NCBI RefSeq assembly: GCF_900129005.1
Contig: NZ_FQUN01000003.1
Location: 62,001 to 126,000 of the forward strand
Direction of reading: 5' to 3'
DNA length: 64,000 nucleotides
From: Leeuwenhoekiella marinoflava DSM 3653
GTDB taxonomy: Bacteria; Bacteroidota; Bacteroidia; Flavobacteriales; Flavobacteriaceae
Notes under the pieces: model-generated
The model's database searches: none
Seen by the model: the letters and a program-made list of their open reading frames with translations, nothing else
Told to the model about the DNA's origin: nothing
Shown: in pieces, positions 33,480-42,683 of the stretch
Layout: the number at the start of each line of letters is the position of its first letter
Numbering within the stretch: the stretch's first letter is position 1
Made by a program: the position numbers and the translations under genes

Positions 33480-36028
33480 GGTTCTGATTCTAAATTTTGA
33501 TATGCGTCCATATTTTTATGCAGCTGTATAATTCTGTAATTAGCAGAACTTATTACAACCGGTTCTTGGTCATCTTTTTGCGCCAGCAATTTTGCTTCTT
33601 TCAAGCGTTCATTAAAATATAAAGCTTCAACCCTAGATTTAAAACCGTGAACAGCCAGATAACTAATCTCGTTATTATAAACATCTCGTGATACACTCTT
33701 ATCTACCAGATTATTTTTTGTCAAATAACTACTTATAGAATTTTGTATTTGACCAATTGAATCTCGTTCATTGGCTTTAAACTCGTACAGTAACTTGTAA
33801 TTTTTAGCTTCGGTATCAGCTATAAAATCTTTACTCTTCAATTGAGGTAAAGCTTTGTCTAAAAGTTCTTTTGCCTTTTTACCCTCTTCTTGGTTAGGAT
33901 AATTGAGTGCAACATAATTTAAAGCTTCCTCATAGGCCTCATAACCTTGATAGCGCCCTATAGCTGTTGCTTTGAGTAACTCAAATTTTGGCACAAAGGT
34001 ATCTCCCGCAAATTTATCTATATATCTGTTTGCTTCTGAAATCACACCGGCATATCGCTGATTTTCAAAATCCTGATATAATTTATTATACAATACTTCC
34101 GGACTGTCTTCATCCTGGCTCAGGGCTTCATTAGGATTTTTAATAATGCTGGCGTAGCGTGTGTCTGCGTAATTCTGAAGAATATCAAACTTGTATTTAT
34201 CACTATTGAAAGTATCTCCCTGCGCTTCATAGAGCTGATACAAATTGTATTTAGCAGGAAGCACCAAGCGTTCTTCAGGATCATTAAACAACAAACGTTC
34301 TAAGCGATCTATTGCTAAAACCGGCTCTCTCAATTTTTCTTTATAGATCAAACCAAGCTGATAATAAGCGAAATTACGCGCCGTACTGATACTGTCGATG
34401 ACGGATTTTTCTGAAGGAATTTTTCTGATGTAATTGTCTGCATTATACAAGCCGTTTTCTGCTGTCTCCAGTAAATCACCTTCTCCCGCAATCTCGTTTT
34501 GCGCCAATGTACCTGCCTGCTTATCAGAAAATCTCCAATTATCTTCATTAGGACGACTTCCCCAGCGAGTTTTGAAATCAAGCTTTCCCTGAGCAATTTG
34601 CACCGGACTGTAAAAATAAAATCCACTTGCAGATGGTGGCTCGTTGTTGTTATCTGCTACAAAAAATTCGTTATTAGACAACGTAGCTTCAGCAACCTCA
34701 GCAGCGATTGAATCTTTGGCTTTTTGTTCTTTCAGCCCTGCCATATAAGTTTCAAAATAGGCCAAACGATCAGCTTCATTCATCGAGACCAGATTTAAAA
34801 TACTGTCGTTACGCGTAGCGATACCTTCATAAAGAATCACATCGCTAAGATTTTCACGCTTTTTATTGATGTTGCGATATTCACGTGTTTTTTTAAGTAC
34901 AAAAGCAAGCGTGCTATCGTAATAAGCTCCTGCTATAATGTATTCTGAATTATTAAAGTTGAGATCTCCCAGACTTAAATAATTACGTGACGTGAGATAT
35001 TTGTCCTCACCTTGAGAAGCGATTGATTTGTTATAATAGGAAACTGCGGAATCTTCACGGCCCACATTGCGATAGAACTCTGCAAACTGATGCTGAATGA
35101 TATCTAGATACGGGCGGTTCTCGCGATTTTCTTCCAGATCAGTAAGCAATTCAAAAAGTTGTTCCTGATCCTGAGTTTCGTAGTTAAAATTCCGGATTTT
35201 ATTGATGTAGGCATTAATCATATACCGGCGTGGTGAACGACGATTTAGATCAATTACTTTATCATAATTCGCATTAGCTAACTGGTTCTCACCAATCACG
35301 TCATACAACTGCCCTTTTATAAAATAATACCGACCTTTTTCTTCGCTCTTACGGGTAAGAAAAGCGGCTTTCTCAATATAAACCAGTGCGCTATCCAGAC
35401 GGTCTTCATAAATATAACCTTGTGCCAACATCGCCGAAGCATCAGCAAAATCCTGACGGTCTAGCGCATCTTCTTCTTCCAGAAGTTTGTGCAAACTTTC
35501 TATTGCGATTTTGGTTTTCTCTAAACGTAAATTGGTTTTAGCCTTCCATATTTTGGCTTGAGCAATGTTGTTACTTGCAGGATAATACGATAGAATATAA
35601 TTGAAAGCTTCCAACGCCCGTACAAAGCGCAAATCGTAATAACGAGATTTACCAAGCAGCATAAAGGCCTCATCTATTTGCGGATTTCGCTCGGTTCCGT
35701 TAATTTCCATACTGTGTTTTTGTATGGCCTTTGTGGCTTTTTCTTCAGCACGTTCAAAACTGGGGTCTTTAGCTGTCCCCGGCAATGGAATAAAATCTGG
35801 TGAATCTAAGCGCTCAATGGGTAAAATGGCCCAAAAATTATCTTGATAACCATCTATAAGGGCATTACGACCTTGCTCAAACGCCTGTCGCCCGTTAAAA
35901 AGGATGTTATACTCAGCCGTTATCGCGTGAAAATTACGCGACAAAAACTTGTCTTTCTTGCGGGAACACCCCACAAGAACAGCCAGTAACACTAGAAAAA
36001 CGAATAATTTTTGTTCCAGAGTTTGCAA
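33476..36028 (-). CDS. sprE: Gliding/T9SS TPR lipoprotein SprE (PorW)
   Basis: SprE/PorW is a lipoprotein required for type IX secretion and gliding; it is reported to link the PorLM motor to the translocon. The 850 residues have a lipobox LVGC (Cys21) followed by SRKKDKFLSRNFHAITAEYN, the family N-terminus. Many TPR-like repeats follow (for example FMLLGKSRYYDLRFVRALEA). A C-terminal SPOR-like segment (YLAVHGFKSRVEALYF) is also present. It heads the overlapping sprE-bactofilin-atpZ-DUF6168 block. I am sure of the family. Confidence 0.93.
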   Translation of the reverse strand: MQTLEQKLFVFLVLLAVLVGCSRKKDKFLSRNFHAITAEYNILFNGRQAFEQGRNALIDGYQDNFWAILPIERLDSPDFIPLPGTAKDPSFERAEEKATKAIQKHSMEINGTERNPQIDEAFMLLGKSRYYDLRFVRALEAFNYILSYYPASNNIAQAKIWKAKTNLRLEKTKIAIESLHKLLEEEDALDRQDFADASAMLAQGYIYEDRLDSALVYIEKAAFLTRKSEEKGRYYFIKGQLYDVIGENQLANANYDKVIDLNRRSPRRYMINAYINKIRNFNYETQDQEQLFELLTDLEENRENRPYLDIIQHQFAEFYRNVGREDSAVSYYNKSIASQGEDKYLTSRNYLSLGDLNFNNSEYIIAGAYYDSTLAFVLKKTREYRNINKKRENLSDVILYEGIATRNDSILNLVSMNEADRLAYFETYMAGLKEQKAKDSIAAEVAEATLSNNEFFVADNNNEPPSASGFYFYSPVQIAQGKLDFKTRWGSRPNEDNWRFSDKQAGTLAQNEIAGEGDLLETAENGLYNADNYIRKIPSEKSVIDSISTARNFAYYQLGLIYKEKLREPVLAIDRLERLLFNDPEERLVLPAKYNLYQLYEAQGDTFNSDKYKFDILQNYADTRYASIIKNPNEALSQDEDSPEVLYNKLYQDFENQRYAGVISEANRYIDKFAGDTFVPKFELLKATAIGRYQGYEAYEEALNYVALNYPNQEEGKKAKELLDKALPQLKSKDFIADTEAKNYKLLYEFKANERDSIGQIQNSISSYLTKNNLVDKSVSRDVYNNEISYLAVHGFKSRVEALYFNERLKEAKLLAQKDDQEPVVISSANYRIIQLHKNMDAYQNLESEP

Positions 36029-36064
36029 ATCGTTTTAGATTATATAGCAATAACTGCAAAGTAG

Positions 36065-36072
36065 CAAAATTA
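36065..36072 (-). promoter_or_regulatory. sprE promoter -7 element
   Basis: Minus-strand TAATTTTG (36072-36065) matches TAnnTTTG exactly, 37 bp upstream of the sprE start. No TTG is found at the expected distance. Confidence 0.4.
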
Positions 36073-36113
36073 GTATGAAGGGGTTAAAAAGACGTTAAAA
36101 TAATTTTTTGAAT

Positions 36114-36503
36114 CTAATACAGACTAAGTATAATTAATATTTGCCATATCATAGTTATAAAAAAAATAATCCTCGTTCTAAAAAATTTAATTGAATGAAA
36201 TAGAATACTATAAATATGACTACTATTAGATTCAGATCTATCATTTTGAAGACGTAATTCTAAAATCAAACCCGATATTGAAAAAAATACAATAGAAACT
36301 ATAGGTTCTTTTAAATTACTAAAAAACAAATCATTAGGTATTCCGAAATTAAAGAGATAATAATTCTGAATAAAAATAAATAGAACAGAAAATCCAATTA
36401 AACTAAACAAAAATTTCTTTGCTATAATAAAATCTCTAACGAATAAATAATAGACAAGAAAATTTACAACTCCAAAAAATATTAAATAGACTACTTGGAT
36501 CAC
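36114..36503 (-). CDS. Hypothetical four-helix membrane protein
   Basis: I do not recognise this 129-residue protein. It has about four hydrophobic segments (1-22, 28-48, 65-83 and 110-128) and one polar loop with LRLQNDRSESNSSH. Its DNA is strikingly AT-rich compared with sprE and the ABC genes on either side. It sits 25 bp after the ABC ATPase stop on the same strand. Coding is supported by the even helix pattern, but it could be a decayed or orphan gene. Confidence 0.55.
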   Translation of the reverse strand: MIQVVYLIFFGVVNFLVYYLFVRDFIIAKKFLFSLIGFSVLFIFIQNYYLFNFGIPNDLFFSNLKEPIVSIVFFSISGLILELRLQNDRSESNSSHIYSILFHSIKFFRTRIIFFITMIWQILIILSLY

Positions 36504-36528
36504 TCTCTTATTTTACAATTATTCATTC

Positions 36529-37242
36529 CTACTCCACCCCTAAATGCTCCTTACTAAAATAAGCCTCAAGTTCTTTAAGCGTTGCTTCAGAAGTTTTGAT
36601 GTCGTTCACCACGCTTCCTTTTTCAAGTACTACAATACGCTCGCAAACTTCGGTAACGTGCATCAGATCGTGACTAGAGACCAAAACCGTAACTCCGGTT
36701 TCTGCTGCTAGTTTTTTGATGATTCCTTTTAAACGAATTTGAGTTGTAGGATCTAAATTGGCAAAAGGCTCATCTAGAATTACAACTTCAGGATTCCCTA
36801 TAAGTGTAGCAACGATTCCTACTTTCTTCATATTTCCTTTAGAAAGATCGCGTAGGTATTTGCGTTTTCCCAAAATCTCATCATTAAAAAAATCTTCAAA
36901 ACCGGCAAGCAGTTTGTCAACATCGGCTTTATTTTGACCGCGCAGTTCACCTATAAAATAGAAATATTCTTCAGCAGTGAGGTAACCTATTAAGAAACTT
37001 TCATCAATAAAAGAGGCCGTGTGTGATTTCCACGCTTCGCTTTCATTCACCTTAGCTTCTCCGTTTTGAATATATCCGGTAGTAGGTTGGATCAAATCGA
37101 GCAAAGCACTAAACAATGTGGTTTTACCTGCACCATTATTTCCTACCAAGCCAAAGGATTCTCCTTTAGGAATATGAAGTTCGTCTATTTTTAAAACGGT
37201 CACACCGTTATAAGTTTTTGATAAGTCGTGTATGTGTATCAT
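36529..37242 (-). CDS. ABC transporter ATP-binding protein
   Basis: ATPase of an ABC-2-type exporter. The 237 residues show Walker A GNNGAGKT (34-41), signature LRDLSKGNMKKVG, Walker B VVILDEPFANLDP and the switch His in VSSHDLMH. It is 52 bp downstream of the permease gene, and a REP-like hairpin lies in that gap. Substrate unknown. Confidence 0.95.
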   Translation of the reverse strand: MIHIHDLSKTYNGVTVLKIDELHIPKGESFGLVGNNGAGKTTLFSALLDLIQPTTGYIQNGEAKVNESEAWKSHTASFIDESFLIGYLTAEEYFYFIGELRGQNKADVDKLLAGFEDFFNDEILGKRKYLRDLSKGNMKKVGIVATLIGNPEVVILDEPFANLDPTTQIRLKGIIKKLAAETGVTVLVSSHDLMHVTEVCERIVVLEKGSVVNDIKTSEATLKELEAYFSKEHLGVE

Positions 37243-37261
37243 AATTTTAGTTTTTATAGTT

Positions 37262-37290
37262 CCCTTCCCTTGGGGAAGGGTTAGGGATGG
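37262..37290. repeat. REP-like G/C-rich inverted repeat
   Basis: CCCTTCCC (37262-37269) pairs with GGGAAGGG (37273-37280), followed by TTAGGGATGGG. It stands out in AT-rich surroundings and resembles short dispersed intergenic repeats seen in flavobacterial genomes. It lies between the two ABC genes and may act as an mRNA stability or attenuation element. Confidence 0.5.
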
Positions 37291-37294
37291 GATA

Positions 37295-38764
37295 TTAGTT
37301 TTTCTGTTTGTAAGCAGCTATGGTTTTATACTTTTCGGCTTTATAAATGCCAATAATTTTTTTGAACATAAAATCTCTAAATGCAAAACCGGCAACTCCG
37401 GCTAAAGCAACTAGCGAATAACCAAATACAGGCCCAAGCGTATAATGCCCAATCGCATATAAAATTATAGGCAACAACAGTTTTGGCATGGTTATCAACA
37501 AAGTTTTTACGTTGAAAGACGAGCTATCACCAAATGCTTTTTTATTACTCGTTAGGTCTATTGGAGTTTTAATATAGGCACCGCCCCAAAGCACTACGTG
37601 ACCGTTAACGCCCATATTGTAAATTCCGCCAACAAATACCGCGGCGTAAGCTTCCCATCCAAAATATAAATAGGCCAAACCTAAAATGGTAGAAATCCCA
37701 GAAGCAATCACAACCAGCATCCATTTTGACTTTAAATATTCTTCATAGCTGATGTTTTGCGTCATCATCAACGGGTAGTACGAACTGTCCCAGCTGGGAA
37801 CAAATTGCCCAAAACTGAACAAGAAACCACCGGTAACAAATATTCCGGCAAAAATCTTCATAAACGGATTATCGTAGCTTTCGATTCCACCGGTAAAAAA
37901 AAGAAGTCCGTAGAACAAGAAAACGACACTCATAATCACCGTAGTTTTAGAGCGTTTGTTCCGTTTAATCAGCTTGATATCGTTTTTAAGAAAAAGTGCA
38001 GTTTTTCCGAAGCGATCTAACCAATCCAAATTTTCGGTAGTTGCTTCTTTCGCTTTAGCGGCAAGTCCTGCATCAAGGTATAAGCGTTTTAAGAAATACG
38101 CGTGTGCCACTTTATACAACCCAATCGCAAGCAAAACAGGAATGGTAAACAACCACAATTGCTCAAACAAACCTTGAAAGTAAGCTCCTGTGTAAGGCGT
38201 TACATCAAAAATCCCGTAATACTGCAATGCGCCAAGACCGATTATGACCGAAGCTAAACCAATAACCAGCGGCATCGCATCATTGAGAAAAACATTGATA
38301 AAGTTGTTGATGTAAATCATTGCCAGCATTCCCAGATGCCAAGTAATTACATGAACAGGATCATAGCCTTGACCAATTAAAACCACACTAAAAGGAATAA
38401 AGAAAAAGGCGTGTACGATATTAAAAAACGAGAGCATGGTTTTGCCCAAAGCAAAATCAACAATTTTAGCCTTTTTAAAAGGCAACAACAGCAAGGGCTT
38501 GATGTTGACAACCGGCATTTTTTGAAGCATATATTTTATAACCAGATCCAGAACCACATAATAAATCATAAACCGGTTTACGGTTTCCAGTGGTTCAAGT
38601 CCGGCTTTTTCAAGTCCAAAATAAGCACCAACGCCGGCAAGCGTAAAAATCCCAATAAAATAGAGCGCCCCCAGCGCCATAAAGATTTTTAAAACCAGAT
38701 TGGTTTGAAAAGCAGCAGACCTAAAAAAGCTCTTCCATTCCAGATTGATAAAGTGTTTAACCAT
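37295..38764 (-). CDS. ABC transporter permease, DUF5687 family
   Basis: Integral membrane partner of the ATPase. The 489 residues contain about ten to twelve hydrophobic helices in two halves separated by a charged loop near 235-265 (KEATTENLDWLDRFGKTALF). The start MVKHFINLEWKSFFRSAAFQ and FVPSWDSSYYPLMMTQNISY fit the Bacteroidota DUF5687 family (from memory), ABC-2-like exporters of unknown cargo. It is the first gene of the pair; its start lies 107 bp from the divergent reductase gene. Confidence 0.85.
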   Translation of the reverse strand: MVKHFINLEWKSFFRSAAFQTNLVLKIFMALGALYFIGIFTLAGVGAYFGLEKAGLEPLETVNRFMIYYVVLDLVIKYMLQKMPVVNIKPLLLLPFKKAKIVDFALGKTMLSFFNIVHAFFFIPFSVVLIGQGYDPVHVITWHLGMLAMIYINNFINVFLNDAMPLVIGLASVIIGLGALQYYGIFDVTPYTGAYFQGLFEQLWLFTIPVLLAIGLYKVAHAYFLKRLYLDAGLAAKAKEATTENLDWLDRFGKTALFLKNDIKLIKRNKRSKTTVIMSVVFLFYGLLFFTGGIESYDNPFMKIFAGIFVTGGFLFSFGQFVPSWDSSYYPLMMTQNISYEEYLKSKWMLVVIASGISTILGLAYLYFGWEAYAAVFVGGIYNMGVNGHVVLWGGAYIKTPIDLTSNKKAFGDSSSFNVKTLLITMPKLLLPIILYAIGHYTLGPVFGYSLVALAGVAGFAFRDFMFKKIIGIYKAEKYKTIAAYKQKN

Positions 38765-38847
38765 CTATTTTGTTTTTTTAGGATTTTTAGTTAATGCATT
38801 AGTGCATAAATTATAAAAATGTTACGCCTCAAAACCGTCTTGCTTTG

Positions 38848-38855
38848 TATTTTTG
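38848..38855 (+). promoter_or_regulatory. Promoter -7 element of the reductase gene
   Basis: TATTTTTG matches TAnnTTTG exactly and ends 16 bp before the ATG at 38872, implying a leader of about ten bases. Confidence 0.5.
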
Positions 38856-38871
38856 CCAAAATTTTTAAGCA

Positions 38872-39924
38872 ATGAGCGATTTTCACGCACTTACTATACA
38901 AGATATTACACGCGAGACCGAGCAAGCCGTAAGCATTACTTTTGGTGTTCCAGACGCGTTAAAAGAAACCTATTCGTTTGAGGCCGGTCAATACATCACG
39001 ATAAAAACAACAATTGACGGTAAAGAAGTTCGTCGTGCTTATTCCTTATGTTCTACTCCGCAAAGCGGAAATTTAAAAGTAGCTGTAAAAGAAGTTGAAG
39101 GCGGGACCTTTTCTGTGCTTGCAAATAACAAATTAACCGTAGGTCAATCACTAGAAGTACATCCACCGGAAGGTAAATTTATTGTTGAGCCTAACAGCGA
39201 AAATGCTAAAGATTATGCGGCTTTTGCTGCCGGAAGCGGTATAACTCCAGTGCTTTCTATCGTAAAAACCGTTTTAGAAGAAGAACCTAAAAGTCGGGTT
39301 GTTCTCGCTTACGGAAACCGTACGGTTGAAGAAACCATCTTTCACAAAGAGCTTTTAGAACTGCAATTGCAATACCCGGACCGCTTGTTTATTGAGTTTA
39401 TCTACAGTCGTAAACAAGAAACCGATGCGCACTTTGGAAGAATCGAAAAAGCAACGGTAAACTTTATTTTGAACAATAAATTTAAATCTCACGATTTTGA
39501 CCAGTTCTTTTTATGCGGTCCTGAAGAAATGATCAACGGAGTTCGTGGAGTTCTACAAGAAAATGAGATTCCTAAAGAAAAAGTGAAGTTTGAGCTTTTT
39601 ACCTCTTCTAATGACGGCGCAGAAATCGCTGAAGCTTTAGACGGCAAAACGAACTTAAAAATCATTTGTGACGATGAAGAGTTTGAGTTGGTTATTCCAC
39701 AGGATAAAATCATTTTAGATGCCGCTCTTGATAATGATATAGATGCGCCTCACTCGTGTCAAGGTGGAATTTGCAGCAGCTGTATTGCCCGCGTTACCGA
39801 AGGGACAGCAGTAATGCGTAAAAACCAGATTCTAACTGATGATGAAGTTGAAGAAGGGCTGATTTTAACCTGCCAGGCACTAGCCACATCAGCAAATCTG
39901 GTTGTTGATTTTGATGATATTTAA
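38872..39924 (+). CDS. PaaE-like ferredoxin-type oxidoreductase (FAD, NAD(P), 2Fe-2S)
   Basis: Electron-transfer flavoprotein. The 350 residues contain a FAD-binding barrel (RRAYSLCSTP, FEAGQYITIK), an NAD(P)-binding domain (FAAGSGITPVLSIVKTVL, FLCGPEEMINGV) and a C-terminal plant-type ferredoxin domain. Cluster ligands are in PHSCQGGICSSCIARV and LTCQA. PaaE is the reductase of phenylacetyl-CoA epoxidase, but no other paa genes are here, so it may instead serve a desaturase or hydroxylase. It is monocistronic with a bidirectional terminator. Confidence 0.9.
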   Translation: MSDFHALTIQDITRETEQAVSITFGVPDALKETYSFEAGQYITIKTTIDGKEVRRAYSLCSTPQSGNLKVAVKEVEGGTFSVLANNKLTVGQSLEVHPPEGKFIVEPNSENAKDYAAFAAGSGITPVLSIVKTVLEEEPKSRVVLAYGNRTVEETIFHKELLELQLQYPDRLFIEFIYSRKQETDAHFGRIEKATVNFILNNKFKSHDFDQFFLCGPEEMINGVRGVLQENEIPKEKVKFELFTSSNDGAEIAEALDGKTNLKIICDDEEFELVIPQDKIILDAALDNDIDAPHSCQGGICSSCIARVTEGTAVMRKNQILTDDEVEEGLILTCQALATSANLVVDFDDI

Positions 39925-39944
39925 AAATATTCTGTTGTAATAAC

Positions 39945-39984
39945 AAAAAAGTCCCTTAATAAATTGATTTGTTGAGGGACTTTT
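39945..39984. terminator. Bidirectional terminator
   Basis: AAAAGTCCCTTAA (39947-39959) pairs with TTGAGGGACTTTT (39972-39984), with one G-T pair and a 12-base loop. It is shared by the convergent reductase and monooxygenase genes. Confidence 0.88.
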
Positions 39985-40001
39985 AATTTCTAATTATCTC
40001 G

Positions 40002-40946
40002 CTATACAAACCGTTCAATAATTTTTGCAATCGGTTCGATGGCTTTGCTATACTCAATGGTAGGGCCGGCAACCCAGACGGTTTTATAAGTGGCTTCTGT
40101 AGCGGCTTTAGTCACCATATTGGTTCCTTTTAAAAAGCGCAGCATTTTCACATACTTCTTAAGCCATTTATTTTTATTCAACAGCTTTTCAAGCCAAGTT
40201 TGCTCGGTTCCTATTTCTTGTACATAAGGTGTATTAATCACCGTACACGGTGTCCCACTAATCTTTTGGGTCAGTACAATATCATTAGCTCCATACTGCA
40301 CGCACGCCGTTTTATATTCGTTAGAAACACCAGCTTCTTCTGAAGCGATAAACGGACTTCCAATACTCACACCTACTGCTCCAAAATTTAGTTTCTCTTC
40401 TAGTTCGACTTTGGTTCCCACCCCACCAGCAGAGATCACGGGGATGCTTAAGACTTCGTTTAATTCTTCAATTAATTTTTGAGGCGAAAGGCTTCCGCGA
40501 TGACCGCCGGCTTGATTGTTTACAGCGATTACGGCATCGCAACCTAAGCGTTCAACTTTTTTAGCCTGCTCCAGATTAACCACATCGCAAAATACCAGGG
40601 TTCCGTTTTGGTGTGCTTCTTCAATCACTTGTTTTGGGTTTCCTAAAGAGGTAATAAAAAAGTTACAACCCAGCTCACAACAAACCTTTAATTGCTCGGG
40701 AAACTTCAGGTTTGATTTATTTACAATTAGATTGAAACCAAATGCGCCGTTTTCAGTTTTTGCAGCTTTCAACTCGGTTATGGCTTCTCGCAATTCAGGT
40801 AATGTACGGTAATTTAAAGCTGGGATACAACCGGCAATACCGGCTTGCATAGCGGCTTTTACCATCGCGACATTAGACACCAAAAACATGGGTGCCATGA
40901 TGATAGGATGCTCAATTTGTAAAAGTTGCGTAAGCGGAGTTTTCAT
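40002..40946 (-). CDS. Nitronate monooxygenase / FMN-dependent 2-nitropropane dioxygenase-like protein
   Basis: TIM-barrel flavoprotein of the NMO/FabK-like family, which oxidises nitronates or acts as an enoyl reductase in relatives. The 314 residues start LLQIEHPIIMAPMFLVSNVA. They contain the FMN-binding segments NNQAGGHRGSLSPQKLIEEL, VISAGGVGTKVEL and GAVGVSIGSPFIASEEA, including the active-site-like GGHRG. The length is typical. It stands alone after the GT9 gene. Substrate is not deducible. Confidence 0.88.
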   Translation of the reverse strand: MKTPLTQLLQIEHPIIMAPMFLVSNVAMVKAAMQAGIAGCIPALNYRTLPELREAITELKAAKTENGAFGFNLIVNKSNLKFPEQLKVCCELGCNFFITSLGNPKQVIEEAHQNGTLVFCDVVNLEQAKKVERLGCDAVIAVNNQAGGHRGSLSPQKLIEELNEVLSIPVISAGGVGTKVELEEKLNFGAVGVSIGSPFIASEEAGVSNEYKTACVQYGANDIVLTQKISGTPCTVINTPYVQEIGTEQTWLEKLLNKNKWLKKYVKMLRFLKGTNMVTKAATEATYKTVWVAGPTIEYSKAIEPIAKIIERFV

Positions 40947-41018
40947 AACACAGAAATTAGAAAAGGAAGATACCTAAACTTTTTTGTGTTTCTAGCTTTA
41001 ATTCGCAGCGCGAAAAGT

Positions 41019-42059
41019 CTAATCTAAAATTTCGGTGAGTCGGTTGAGAATGGTTTTAGGCTTAATGCTGTGCATTACGTTCTCATAACCTTCAGGGACT
41101 TTATTTCCATAGGCTGAAGTAGGAATCGCAGGGAACTGTTCACGATCTGCTGTAAGCTGATTTTCTTCAGGTTGCATATACGGCGCAAAACCTAAATACG
41201 GATGTGTCACGCCCCAAAGTGTTACGGTAGGAACGCCAAAAAGTGCTGCCATATGCCCATTACCACTATCCATCGCAAGCATCGCATCTAGATGAGAAAT
41301 GAGCGCAAGTTCTTCGGAAAACGAAAATTTACCTGCAACATTCACAGCGTTTTTATACTTTGCCTCAAAAGCATTCAGCAATTGCTGCTCTTCCTTTCCT
41401 CCGCCAAAAAGAATAATCTTATACTTTTTAGAAACCAAATCAGCCAGCAAAACGTCTAACAATTCCAACGGATATTTTTTACCATCGTGTGCCGCAAAAG
41501 GCGCAATGCCTAGCCACTTAAAAGGTTCGCTTCCCAATGCCTGAAAAACAGCATCTGTTAATTTTTGCTTCGGCAATACCTCATCGCCTTTGAGATCAAC
41601 AGGGAAACCCAATTCTTTAAAGACAGCTGCATAACGCTGATGTGTAGTTTTAAGCGGTTTAAAAACTTTATTAGTTTGTTGAGTTAATGCTTTTTTTTCG
41701 GCTCTGCCTTTATCTATCTGTGTATTTTTTGTTCCGCGGAAGCGAAAAAAAGAAAGCAAGACATTAGACCGAAGCACGTTATGCAAATCTGCAACTGCAG
41801 TAAACCGCTTTGGCTTTAAGGTTTTATAGAGTTTAAAAAGTCCGCAAACACCTTTATATTCTTGCTTAACGTCAGCACCATAAAAGGTAAGATTTTGAAT
41901 TTCTTTAAAGAAAGGTGCAAAAAAAGGTTTAGATAAAACCGTTATTTTAAGTTCTGGATACTGCCGTGTAAGTGCCAGCAACACCGGAACCATCATCGCC
42001 ACATCTCCCATCGCCGAAAACCGGATGCATAGAATATGTGGCGTTTTTGGAGAAGGCAT
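41019..42059 (-). CDS. Glycosyltransferase family 9 (heptosyltransferase-like)
   Basis: GT9 enzyme, likely adding a heptose or similar sugar in LPS core synthesis at the inner face of the inner membrane. The 346 residues show the N-terminal ILCIRFSAMGDVAMMVPVL and the C-terminal DAMLAMDSGNGHMAALFGVPTVTLWG with the nucleotide-sugar site. It starts 3 bp after the DUF4254 stop, a pairing that I recall is usual in flavobacteria. Confidence 0.9.
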   Translation of the reverse strand: MPSPKTPHILCIRFSAMGDVAMMVPVLLALTRQYPELKITVLSKPFFAPFFKEIQNLTFYGADVKQEYKGVCGLFKLYKTLKPKRFTAVADLHNVLRSNVLLSFFRFRGTKNTQIDKGRAEKKALTQQTNKVFKPLKTTHQRYAAVFKELGFPVDLKGDEVLPKQKLTDAVFQALGSEPFKWLGIAPFAAHDGKKYPLELLDVLLADLVSKKYKIILFGGGKEEQQLLNAFEAKYKNAVNVAGKFSFSEELALISHLDAMLAMDSGNGHMAALFGVPTVTLWGVTHPYLGFAPYMQPEENQLTADREQFPAIPTSAYGNKVPEGYENVMHSIKPKTILNRLTEILD

Positions 42060-42062
42060 AAC

Positions 42063-42677
42063 CTACTTTTTATTTTGCCCGCGAAGTACAGGATTAAGCT
42101 CGTCGTCGTTGTACATTTTCATCTGTTTGTAGACTTTCATGTACTTATCGCCGTTGCGAATATCTTTAATCAAAGTGTCTATGGCAGTGCAAAGATCTAG
42201 ACGTTGCTCTAATAAAATATCTAACTTTTGCTGGCAAGCCAATCTGTGCTCTTCAGAAGCATCTTCACGACTCGCTTCTTCTTCCATATGATAGATTTTC
42301 AAGGTAAGAATTGACAAACGATCTATTGCCCACGCCGGACTTTCAGTATTTATTGTCGCAGACTTATTAGGCTCAATATCCTTGTATTCATTTAAAAAAT
42401 AGCTGTCTATGTACTCAACCATATCAGTCCGCTCTTGGTTAGAAGCATCTATTTGACGCTTCAATTTTAAAGCTACAACCGGGTCAATCTGCGGATCTCT
42501 AATGATATCTTCATAATGCCACTGCACAGTATCTATCCACGCCTTACGGTATAGTAAATGCTCTAGAAAGTCAACATCTGTATCATACGGATTACTAAAT
42601 GGCTGATCAACACGATCTTTAATATGGTAATCGTCTACGGCTTTTTGAAAAATGCGTTTTGCAGTATGTGTAATCAT
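42063..42677 (-). CDS. DUF4254 protein
   Basis: Cytoplasmic, mostly helical protein of the DUF4254 family (from memory), function unknown. The 204 residues have charged helices such as ILRDPQ-type IRDPQIDPVVALKLKRQIDA and the motif SPAWAIDRLSILTLKIYHMEEE near the middle. It lies directly upstream of the GT9 gene and 6 bp after the methyltransferase stop. A link to LPS core synthesis is inferred only from this pairing. Confidence 0.85.
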   Translation of the reverse strand: MITHTAKRIFQKAVDDYHIKDRVDQPFSNPYDTDVDFLEHLLYRKAWIDTVQWHYEDIIRDPQIDPVVALKLKRQIDASNQERTDMVEYIDSYFLNEYKDIEPNKSATINTESPAWAIDRLSILTLKIYHMEEEASREDASEEHRLACQQKLDILLEQRLDLCTAIDTLIKDIRNGDKYMKVYKQMKMYNDDELNPVLRGQNKK

Positions 42678-42683
42678 AATATT

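Noticed and set aside
33109-33531. 140-codon plus-strand frame
   Set aside because: Antisense to bactofilin and the sprE start; its length is explained by the biased repeats of the bactofilin gene.
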